This document shows positions 8,622 to 16,156 of a stretch of 64,000 bases of DNA, piece after piece (the stretch's first letter is position 1; every line of letters starts with the position of its first letter). The position numbers and the translations under genes were made by a program. The DNA lies in NCBI GenBank assembly GCA_963724945.1, contig CAVRWL010000003.1, positions 1 through 64,000 on the forward strand, read 5' to 3'. This DNA is from Hyphomicrobium_A sp963724945 (GTDB taxonomy: Bacteria; Pseudomonadota; Alphaproteobacteria; Rhizobiales; Hyphomicrobiaceae). Below the pieces are notes generated by a model, which was not told where the DNA came from, did no database searches, and was given only the letters and a program-made list of their open reading frames with translations.

Positions 8622-9332
8622 ATGATGAAAGAAAAAAGCACGATCGCGCTAGTCGACGACGAGCGCAACATTCTCACCTCGCTGCGCATGGCGCTCGAGG
8701 CCGAGGGATATAAGGTGCGCACGTATAACGACGGCGCATCGGCCCTCGAGGCCTTGAGCGAGGACCCCGCCGATCTCGGCATCTTCGACATCAAGATGCC
8801 GCGCATGGATGGCATGGAGCTTTTACGCCGCGTGCGCCAGCAGTCCGATATGCCCGTCATCTTCCTCACCTCCAAGGAGGAGGAGATCGACGAATTGTTC
8901 GGCCTCAAGATGGGCGCCGACGACTACGTCACCAAGCCGTTCTCCCAGCGCCTCGTCGTCGAGCGCGTCAAGGCGGTGCTGCGCCGCTTCCAGCCCAAGG
9001 ACGGCGTGACCCCCGAAGTGGAGGCCGCGCGCGTGCTCGAACGCGGCAAGCTCAAGCTCGATCCAGAGCGCCACACTTGCCATTGGGACAACCGGCCGGT
9101 GACGCTCACCGTCACCGAGTTCCTGATCCTGCAGGCGCTCGCCGCGCGTCCTGGCGTCGTCAAGACGCGCGATGCGCTCATGGATGCCGCCTACGACGAC
9201 CAGGTCTACGTCGACGACCGCACCATCGACAGCCACATCAAGCGGCTCAGAAAGAAGTTCAAGCAGGTCGACGATAATTTCGACGTGATTGAGACGCTCT
9301 ACGGCGTGGGATACCGCTTCAAGGAAGCTTGA
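8622..9332 (+). CDS. chvI: ChvI-type response regulator (OmpR family)
   Basis: 236 residues. The receiver domain starts IALVDDERNILTSL, with phospho-acceptor D56 in DLGIFDIKMPRMDG and the Lys in DDYVTKPFS. A winged-helix DNA-binding domain follows, ending HIKRLRKKFKQVDDNFDVIETLYGVGYRFKE. The start is the ATG at 8622 with AGGGTCGGGA upstream. A sensor kinase follows 14 bp later. The ChvG-ChvI pair governs envelope integrity, acid response and exopolysaccharide in Rhizobiales. Adjacency to hprK and the PTS genes is the typical alphaproteobacterial arrangement, which supports the assignment. Confidence 0.93.
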   Translation: MMKEKSTIALVDDERNILTSLRMALEAEGYKVRTYNDGASALEALSEDPADLGIFDIKMPRMDGMELLRRVRQQSDMPVIFLTSKEEEIDELFGLKMGADDYVTKPFSQRLVVERVKAVLRRFQPKDGVTPEVEAARVLERGKLKLDPERHTCHWDNRPVTLTVTEFLILQALAARPGVVKTRDALMDAAYDDQVYVDDRTIDSHIKRLRKKFKQVDDNFDVIETLYGVGYRFKEA

Positions 9333-9346
9333 GGCGTGGAGGGGCG

Positions 9347-11365
9347 ATGGCGCTCGAAAGCGAGCGGTCCGAGGAGTACGCGCTGCCGCCGGGTCCGTTC
9401 GCGGGGCTGAAAAGCGCCGCGGGCGACGCCGCGGGCTCGGCGGCCGCCGCAGGCCGCCGTCTCGCCAACGCCTTCCGCTCGGGCCTCGATCGCACGTGGG
9501 CCCTCGGCGCCGCGGCCTCCGAGTACGCAAACGCGCACACGGGCGGCATCCAACGCTTAGCCAAACGGCTCGCCGCGGCCGCGTCCCCAGGAATTGCGCC
9601 GATCGCGCGCTGGTTCAAGCGCCAGCCCGTCGTGCGCTTCGTCTCCGGCAGCCTCCTGCGCCGCATCCTCGTATCGAACCTCATCGGGTTCTTTATCCTT
9701 GTGCTCGGCATCCTCTATCTGGGCTGGGTCAACACCTGGCTGATCGACGCCAAGGTCGATGCGCTCAAGACGCAGGGCATGATCATCGCGGATGCCATCG
9801 CGGCCAACGCCAAGGTGGTGCACGAGCGCATCGTTCTCGACACCAACAAAATCCCCGACGGGCCCGACGCGCCCGATACGCCCGATACGTCGAACCAATT
9901 CCCCGACGACGGATTGGCGGCCCTCGAATTGTCGATCAACCCCGAGGAGGTCACGCCGATCGTGCGCAAGCTGATCCAGCCGACCGACACGCGCGCGCGC
10001 ATCTACGCGCGCGACGGTACGCTGATCGTCGACACCGCACGCTCGCTCGCGAGCCTTACCGCGCGGCTGCACGAGGAGGCGCAGCATCACGGCGCCGATC
10101 AGCCCAAGCCGCAGAACTTCTGGACGCGGCTCACGCGCTATTTCTTCAAGGAGCCGCTGCCCGTCTACAAAGAGATCGACGCCGCCAACGGCATGGCCTA
10201 CCCCGAGGTGCGCAACGCGCTCTCCGGCAACGAGCGCAGCATGCTCCTGCTCAACAAGAAGGGTGAGCAGATCGTCTCGATGGCGGTGCCGATCCGCCGC
10301 TTCAAGAAGGTGCAGGGCGTGCTGCTCCTGTCGACGCGGCCGGGCCAGATCGATAAGATCCTGCGCGAGGAGCGCAAGGTGATCTTGATGCTGGCGGCGA
10401 TCGCGCTGCTCGCCTCCGTCGTGACCTCGCTCCTGCTCGCGCGCACCGTCGCAGGGCCCATGCGGCGATTGTCGGCGGCGGCCGAGCAGGTGAGTCGCAA
10501 CATCGCCGCGCGCGCGCATCTGCCGGCGTTGTCGGGCCGCTCCGACGAGGTCGGGCAGATGGCAGGCGCCTTCCAGGCCATGACGGTCGCGCTCTACCGG
10601 CGCATCGAGGCGAGCGAGAAGTTCGCAGCCGACGTGGCGCACGAATTGAAAAATCCGCTCACCGCCGCACGCTCCACCGCCGAATCGCTGAGCCTCGCCA
10701 AGACCCCGGAGCAGCGCGATCACCTCGTGCAACAGATTCAGGGCGAGCTCAAGCGCCTCAACCGGCTGATCACCGATGTCTCCAACGCCTCGCGGCTCGA
10801 TGCCGAGCTGGCGCGCAAGGAGATGCGCGCAATCGACGTGCCGATGATGCTGCGCAACGTCGTCGGGATCTTCCGCGACATCCTCGGCGACGACAGCCGC
10901 CGCGTGGTGCTTACGGTCGGCCGCGAGCCCTTCGAAGGCGCCTTCACGGTCGACGGCGATGAGGGTCGGCTCGGCCAGGTGCTGACCAACCTGATCGACA
11001 ACGCCATCTCGTTCTCGCCGGAGGGCGGCGTCGTCACCGTCAGCGCGCGGCCTGCGCCGCGCGCCGTCGAGATTCTCATCGAGGACGAGGGCCCCGGCAT
11101 TCCCGAGGATCGCCTCGAGATCATTTTCGACCGCTTCTACTCGGACCGCCCGGCGACGGACGCGAGCCGCGGCAAAAATTCCGGACTAGGCTTGAGCATC
11201 TCGCGCGAGATCGTGCATGCGCACGGCGGCGAGATCATCGCGCAGAATCGCTACGTTGGCCGCGCCGGCCCCGGATCCAATCCCGCGGGCGCCCGTTTCA
11301 TCGTAAGGCTCCCCGTTGCGGCCCAGACGCAGCGCGGAGGGTCGCCGGGTGGCCGACGCGGTTGA
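9347..11365 (+). CDS. chvG: ChvG-type sensor histidine kinase
   Basis: 672 residues from the ATG at 9347 (GGAGGGGCG upstream). An unusually long Ala/Arg-rich cytoplasmic N-terminus (~95 residues) precedes the first membrane helix (ILVSNLIGFFILVLGILYLG). A ~220-residue periplasmic sensor region follows, then a second helix (VILMLAAIALLASVVTSLLL), HAMP, the H-box DVAHELKNPLTAARSTAES, and an HATPase domain with LTNLIDNAISFSPEGG and GLGLSISREIVHAHGG. Phosphorylates ChvI. The 3' end overlaps hprK by 17 bp, implying one operon. Confidence 0.93.
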   Translation: MALESERSEEYALPPGPFAGLKSAAGDAAGSAAAAGRRLANAFRSGLDRTWALGAAASEYANAHTGGIQRLAKRLAAAASPGIAPIARWFKRQPVVRFVSGSLLRRILVSNLIGFFILVLGILYLGWVNTWLIDAKVDALKTQGMIIADAIAANAKVVHERIVLDTNKIPDGPDAPDTPDTSNQFPDDGLAALELSINPEEVTPIVRKLIQPTDTRARIYARDGTLIVDTARSLASLTARLHEEAQHHGADQPKPQNFWTRLTRYFFKEPLPVYKEIDAANGMAYPEVRNALSGNERSMLLLNKKGEQIVSMAVPIRRFKKVQGVLLLSTRPGQIDKILREERKVILMLAAIALLASVVTSLLLARTVAGPMRRLSAAAEQVSRNIAARAHLPALSGRSDEVGQMAGAFQAMTVALYRRIEASEKFAADVAHELKNPLTAARSTAESLSLAKTPEQRDHLVQQIQGELKRLNRLITDVSNASRLDAELARKEMRAIDVPMMLRNVVGIFRDILGDDSRRVVLTVGREPFEGAFTVDGDEGRLGQVLTNLIDNAISFSPEGGVVTVSARPAPRAVEILIEDEGPGIPEDRLEIIFDRFYSDRPATDASRGKNSGLGLSISREIVHAHGGEIIAQNRYVGRAGPGSNPAGARFIVRLPVAAQTQRGGSPGGRRG

Positions 11366-11810
11366 AAACCATCACGGGACGGCGATCGCGCTCGGCGCAA
11401 ATGCCGTCCTCATCCGCGGCGCGCCGGGCTCGGGCAAATCGGACCTCGCACTGCGTTGCCTCGCGATGGCGCCGACGGCACTCGTGCCCAGCCCCGCGAT
11501 GCTCGTCGCCGACGATCGCGTCGACATCACGCGCACGGGCTCACGCCTCAAGGCAGCCGCTCCTGCGACGATCCGCGGCAAGATCGAGGTGCGCGGGCTT
11601 GGAATTGTGACAGTGCCCTGCGCGGAGAGCGCTGCCCTTGTGCTGGTCGCCGAGCTCGCTCAGCCTGAGCGGATCGAGCGCTTCCCCGACCCCGCGCCCG
11701 AGGCCGAACTCATGGGCATTCGCTTGCCTCTCCTCTATCTCGCCCCGTTCGAGGCTGCCGCCCCGGTCAAGCTCCTCCTGGCCCTGGCACGGACCCTGAG
11801 GACTTCCTAG
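11349..11810 (+). CDS. hprK: HPr kinase/phosphorylase, short alphaproteobacterial form
   Basis: About 153 residues if started at the GTG at 11349 (GGAGGG upstream), overlapping the end of chvG. It has the Walker A GAPGSGKS at residues 24-31 and the family motif LVADDRVDI, but lacks the N-terminal domain of the Gram-positive enzyme. This short version is normal in Rhizobiales, not a truncation. It phosphorylates HPr on its regulatory serine using ATP, linking the PTS to metabolic state. The cognate HPr gene lies 600 bp downstream and keeps a serine at the expected place. Confidence 0.92.
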   Translation: MADAVENHHGTAIALGANAVLIRGAPGSGKSDLALRCLAMAPTALVPSPAMLVADDRVDITRTGSRLKAAAPATIRGKIEVRGLGIVTVPCAESAALVLVAELAQPERIERFPDPAPEAELMGIRLPLLYLAPFEAAAPVKLLLALARTLRTS

Positions 11811-11992
11811 ATCGTCGTTTAAGGGCGAAAAGCACAAACTCCTTGCGCGGCGGCCGAACACTTGTAATTTTGCACCGCCGCAAGCTCCCCTGGCTTCACT
11901 CGGGCGCAAACCGACGAAGCAGCAGACATCGCTCCCAACGGCCACGCCCGCGCGCTGCGGGACGGGAAAGAGACTGAGGTCGGCTCTAATCC

Positions 11993-12397
11993 ATGATCGG
12001 ACTTGTCATCGTCACGCATTGCGGGCTGGCGCTCGAATTCCGCTCCGCGCTCGAGCACGTCGTCGGGCCGCAGACCCAGCTCGAGACCATCTCGATCGGT
12101 CCCGACGACGATATGGCCGTGCGCCGCAGCCAGATCGTCGACGCGATTAAGCGCACGAACACCGGCGACGGGGTCATCATCCTGACCGACATGTTCGGGG
12201 GAACGCCGTCCAACCTCGCCATTTCGGTGATGGACGAGGCGCCCGTGGAGGTGATCGCCGGAATTAATTTACCTATCCTCGTCAAGCTCGCGAGCGTGCG
12301 CAGCGAGCTCCCCCTCGCCGACGCCGTTGCGAGCGCACGCGAGGCCGGTCGCAAATACATAAAAGTTGCGAGCCAGGAGCTATCGGGGGAAGGTTGA
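11993..12397 (+). CDS. PTS EIIA component, mannose-family type
   Basis: 134 residues, with the mannose-family EIIA opening MIGLVIVTHCGLALEF in which His9 is the phosphorylation site. VIILTDMFGGTPSNLAI is the second family hallmark. No EIIB or EIIC permease gene is nearby, so the protein should serve in a regulatory phospho-relay together with HPr (10 bp downstream) and HprK rather than in sugar uptake. This is the usual alphaproteobacterial 'incomplete PTS'. The 182-bp gap after hprK shows no clear terminator. Confidence 0.92.
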   Translation: MIGLVIVTHCGLALEFRSALEHVVGPQTQLETISIGPDDDMAVRRSQIVDAIKRTNTGDGVIILTDMFGGTPSNLAISVMDEAPVEVIAGINLPILVKLASVRSELPLADAVASAREAGRKYIKVASQELSGEG

Positions 12398-12407
12398 GCG
12401 TCAGCCG

Positions 12408-12713
12408 ATGCCGGAGATCAGCGACAGCCGCCGTCCAGAGGCGATTGTCACCATCCGCAATCGCAAGGGGTTGCATGCGCGCGCCTCGGCGAAGTTCGTG
12501 AAGTGCGCGGAGAGGTTCGACGCCACCATCACGGTCGTGCGCGACGGCCAGGAGGTCGGCGGCACGTCGATCATGGGCCTGATGATGCTGGCGGCTGGCC
12601 CGGGTGCCACGCTGCACCTCACCGCGCAAGGCCCGCAGGGCCCGGAGGCCCTGCAAGCGCTTATCGCGCTCGTCGAGGCCGGCTTCGACGAGGACTGCAT
12701 CGACGACGCCTGA
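12408..12713 (+). CDS. HPr phosphocarrier protein
   Basis: 101 residues from the ATG at 12408. The EI-dependent site is His23 in NRKGLHARASAKF, and the HprK-dependent site is Ser54 in GGTSIMGLMMLAA. Both histidine and serine are present, so dual regulation is possible. It is separated from the EIIA gene by only 10 bp. It has a ~10-residue N-terminal extension over enteric HPr and a short acidic C-terminus (DEDCIDDA). Confidence 0.94.
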   Translation: MPEISDSRRPEAIVTIRNRKGLHARASAKFVKCAERFDATITVVRDGQEVGGTSIMGLMMLAAGPGATLHLTAQGPQGPEALQALIALVEAGFDEDCIDDA

Positions 12714-12720
12714 CGCCTCG

Positions 12721-14145
12721 CTACTTCGCCAAGTAGAGCGAGGACAGGTGCAGGGCGATGTCGCGGAAGGCCTGCTTCAGCTGATCGCCGTCCGCCGCGT
12801 TGTAGAACTTGGTTGGGTCGGTCGCGCACTGATTGAGCGTGTCGATCGCCGTCTGATTGGCCCCGAGCTGGAAGCCGACGGTGTAAACCGTGATTCCCTT
12901 CGCCTTCATGTTCGTGCACAAGGCGCGCGCCTGCGTGGTCGAGCAGCCGTTGGCCGCGCTCGAGCAGGTCGGATATTGGCCCGAATTCACCGAGATGCCG
13001 TTCGAATCGTACTGCGTGTTGTACTCGCCGTCGGTCATCAGGATGGCGATCTTCTGCAGGTTCTCCGTACCGTAGGCCGCCGGCGTGCTCGAGCTCGGCC
13101 ACAACGAGCTCCAGTTGGGCGACAGCGTGTACCAGGCCCAGGCCGTGCCGAGCTGGCCCGCAGTGCCGCCTGCCGCCGACAGCCCGTCGATCTTCGTCTT
13201 GAGCGCATCCACGTCGCTGCTCAACGGCATGACCTCGGAGCCCGACGGAACGGTGCAGACGCCTTTCATGTTGCTGCCGAAGCCCGTTGTGGTTTGGGTG
13301 TAGTGCGCCATCACGTACTGGCCCGATTTGGGCGCGGCATCGGTATATTTCTGCGAGCCCGTCCGCTCCACGACGCAGTCCGACAGGTAATAGGTCTGCG
13401 GGAACCCAAAACCGAACCCAAACCCGCCGGATGAGCTGGACTTGGTGCTGGGCCAGTTGGTGCCACGCGCCTTGTTGAGCGCCGTGGTCGTCGGCAGGCG
13501 AATATCCTCCGAGAAGGGGACGATCGCGACCTTGGAGGTGTATTTGCTCTGATCCTTCCACACCACGATGTCGATCAGGTCCTTGGCCGAATCCTTCAAG
13601 TCCTGGATCTTCTGGCCCGCCATGGAGCCCGTGACGTCGAGCATCATGGCGACCTCCAAGTTCTCGCCGCCGTTGCCGCCGACCGCGATCTCAGACTTGG
13701 AGAACTGGCTCGCACCCGTGCTGAGCAGCGGCAGTTTGTCGATGTTGGCGAGCTGCAGGAACGGCGTCTTGATGTAAGCCGTGCCGGCCGCGGTCATCGA
13801 CATTCCGTCGTCGGAGACCGTGAAGGCGATGCTGTCGTCCGTCACCGGCAGCCGCTTCGTGACGTTCTGGTCATAGTACTTGCGTGCGATCGCGAGGGCG
13901 CCGGCGGTGTCTTGGCTGTTGGTCTGCAGCGAGCGGCCTCCCGCAAGCAGCGCGGCATCGATCGCCGCCTGGGTCTGATCGCGCGCGTGCAGCCAGCGAC
14001 CGATGTCGATCGCGCCGCCGATCGCCAACATCATCACGAGCGCCGTCATGGCGAACATGATGGCCGTGGCGCCGGATCGGTCGTCGCGGAAGCGCGCAAG
14101 CACGCTTGAGCTGCCGTGATCGCGATGCGCATCTTGCGAGGTCAT
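12721..14145 (-). CDS. TadG-like pilus assembly protein with von Willebrand A domain
   Basis: 474 residues. An N-terminal TadE/TadG motif (RSGATAIMFAMTALVMMLAI, about residues 23-42) anchors the protein in the membrane. The exported part carries a vWA metal-ion-dependent adhesion site, MMLDVTGSMAGQKIQDL, near residue 170, and ILMTDGEYNTQYDSNG further on. Such proteins belong to Flp/Tad pilus systems, but no other tad genes are in this window, so this is an orphan copy. Convergent with the HPr gene, 7 bp away. Confidence 0.88.
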   Translation of the reverse strand: MTSQDAHRDHGSSSVLARFRDDRSGATAIMFAMTALVMMLAIGGAIDIGRWLHARDQTQAAIDAALLAGGRSLQTNSQDTAGALAIARKYYDQNVTKRLPVTDDSIAFTVSDDGMSMTAAGTAYIKTPFLQLANIDKLPLLSTGASQFSKSEIAVGGNGGENLEVAMMLDVTGSMAGQKIQDLKDSAKDLIDIVVWKDQSKYTSKVAIVPFSEDIRLPTTTALNKARGTNWPSTKSSSSGGFGFGFGFPQTYYLSDCVVERTGSQKYTDAAPKSGQYVMAHYTQTTTGFGSNMKGVCTVPSGSEVMPLSSDVDALKTKIDGLSAAGGTAGQLGTAWAWYTLSPNWSSLWPSSSTPAAYGTENLQKIAILMTDGEYNTQYDSNGISVNSGQYPTCSSAANGCSTTQARALCTNMKAKGITVYTVGFQLGANQTAIDTLNQCATDPTKFYNAADGDQLKQAFRDIALHLSSLYLAK

Positions 14146-14366
14146 GACACGCCTGCTCCTGCAATATCTCTCTTGTTTTGCCGCAATATGGACCTTCCTC
14201 TGCCGAAGAATAGTAAAAATGCTAAAATTTATTATCTTTGACTAAGGAGATATTACCGGAAGTCTTATCTTGAACTCGTAACCTTTGATCAACCATAAGC
14301 TTGGCGAAGACTACAACAGGCTCGCCCCGCGGCAGCCGATCTGGCTTTTTCAGGACGAACGAAAGA

Positions 14367-14388
14367 GACATAAGGACTTGTTTATATC
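14367..14388 (+). promoter_or_regulatory. inverted repeat upstream of ahcY, candidate operator
   Basis: GACATAA, an 8-nt spacer, then TTATATC: an imperfect dyad in the ~220-bp leader 118 bp before the ahcY start. S-adenosylhomocysteine-responsive ArsR-family repressors are known to bind dyads near ahcY in Proteobacteria. The match here is only by position and symmetry, so this is inference. The rest of the 14146-14505 gap shows an A/T-rich stretch at 14205-14245 that may hold promoters. Confidence 0.35.
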
Positions 14389-14505
14389 TTGTTGCCGTCC
14401 GCGGCCCATGCCGCTACAAGGACCCTCGAGACAGGCATCGCCGCGACGGCCCAAGTCAGACGCCGCGCCGCCCGCGCCAGCAAACCGGACAGGAAGGAGC
14501 ACCCG

Positions 14506-15910
14506 ATGGGTGGAGTCGCCGACTACGTCGTCAAGGACATCAACCTCGCCGACTGGGGACGCAAGGAGATCGCCATCGCCGAGACGGAGATGCCGGGCCT
14601 GATGGCGACGCGCGAGGAGTTTGGGGCCGCCAAGCCGCTCAAGGGCGCGCGCATCGCCGGCTCGCTGCACATGACGATCCAGACCGCGGTGTTGATCGAG
14701 ACGCTCGTGGCGCTCGGCGCCGACGTCCGCTGGGCCTCCTGCAACATCTACTCGACCCAGGATCACGCCGCCGCCGCGATCGCCGCGGCCGGCGTGCCCG
14801 TCTTCGCCTTCAAGGGCGAGACGCTGAAGGAGTACTGGGACTTCACCGCGCGCATCCTCGAATGGGGCGACGGCGGCACGGCGAACCTCATCCTCGACGA
14901 CGGCGGCGACGCGACGCTGCTCGTGCATCTGGGTCTGCGCGCAGAGCAGGGTGACACCGCTTTCCTCGACAAGCCGGGCTCCGAGGAGGAAGAGGTCCTC
15001 TTCGCCAAGATCAAGAGCCTCTTGAAAGAGAAGCCCGGCTGGTTCGCCGAGCTTGCGAAAAACATCAAGGGCGTGTCGGAGGAGACGACGACCGGCGTGC
15101 ATCGCCTCTACGAGATGCAGAAGGCGGGCAAGCTTCTGTTCCCGGCGATCAACGTCAACGACTCGGTGACGAAATCGAAGTTCGACAACCTCTATGGCTG
15201 CCGCGAATCGCTCGTCGACGGCATCCGTCGCGGCACCGACGTGATGATGGCCGGCAAGGTGGCGATGGTCGCGGGCTTCGGCGACGTCGGCAAAGGCTCG
15301 GCCGCCTCGTTGAGGAACGCCGGCTGCCGCGTCATGGTCTCCGAGATCGATCCCATCTGCGCGCTGCAGGCCGCCATGGAGGGCTACGAGGTCGTCACCA
15401 TGGAGGAGGCCGCCCCGCGCGCCGACATCTTCGTCACCGCGACCGGCAACAAGGACGTGATCCGCATCGAGCACATGCGCGCCATGAAGGACCGCGCCAT
15501 CGTCGCCAACATCGGCCACTTCGACAACGAGATCCAGGTCGCGGGCCTCAAGAACCTCAAGTGGCACAACGTCAAGCCGCAGGTGGACGAGATCGAGTTC
15601 GCCGACGGCAAGCGCATCATCCTGTTGTCGGAGGGGCGCCTCGTGAACCTCGGCAATGCCATGGGGCACCCCTCATTCGTGATGTCGGCGTCCTTCACCA
15701 ACCAGACGCTCGCCCAGATGGAGCTCTGGTGGCCACGCCGGCAAATACGAGAAGAAGGTCTATACGTTGCCCAAGCACCTCGACGAGAAGGTCGCGCGCT
15801 TGCACCTCAAAAAGATCGGCGTGCACCTGAGCGAGCTCAGCCCCGAGCAGGCGGCTTACATCGGCGTGCCGCAGGCGGGCCCCTACAAGGCGGACCACTA
15901 CCGCTACTGA
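14506..15910 (+). CDS. ahcY: adenosylhomocysteinase, one frameshift
   Basis: About 467 residues. Hydrolyses S-adenosylhomocysteine to adenosine and homocysteine, clearing the product of methylation. The start MGGVADYVVKDINLADWGRK has AGGAAGGAG upstream. Motifs seen: LETLVALGADVRWASCNIYS, INVNDSVTKSKFDNLYGCRE (substrate and active site) and the NAD-binding VAGFGDVGKGSAASLR. One extra T at 15730 after ELW breaks the frame. The true C-terminus continues GHAGKYEKKVYTLPKHLDEK and ends with GPYKADHYRY at 15910, exactly as in the family. The gene is essential in most relatives, so a sequencing error is likely. Confidence 0.95.
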
Positions 15911-16156
15911 GGCAGGCGTCCACCTGCGTCTTGAGGGCAGCACTCTTCCGCAAACTGGGCCGCGGGGCGCGTTTGCGCGCCCGGCCCGCTGGCCACGCCG
16001 CCACCGGCTCCGCATAATCCCGCGTGATTCGTCTCTCCTGGAGGCGGTCGCCGCCGGGCCTTTGTCTTTAGCTCGTTGCGTCGCAAGGCCTCGGGTTCCC
16101 CCGTCCTCCAACGGATCCCGATGCAATCTGCCGGACCCAACGGAAGAAATGGCAGC

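Noticed and set aside
11349..11810. hprK as a truncated gene
   Set aside because: The short form lacking the N-terminal domain is the normal one in Rhizobiales.
14506..15910. ahcY, ileS, accD, addA, addB as pseudogenes
   Set aside because: Each is restored over its full family length by one to three single-base edits and keeps all catalytic motifs; sequence error is the simpler explanation.
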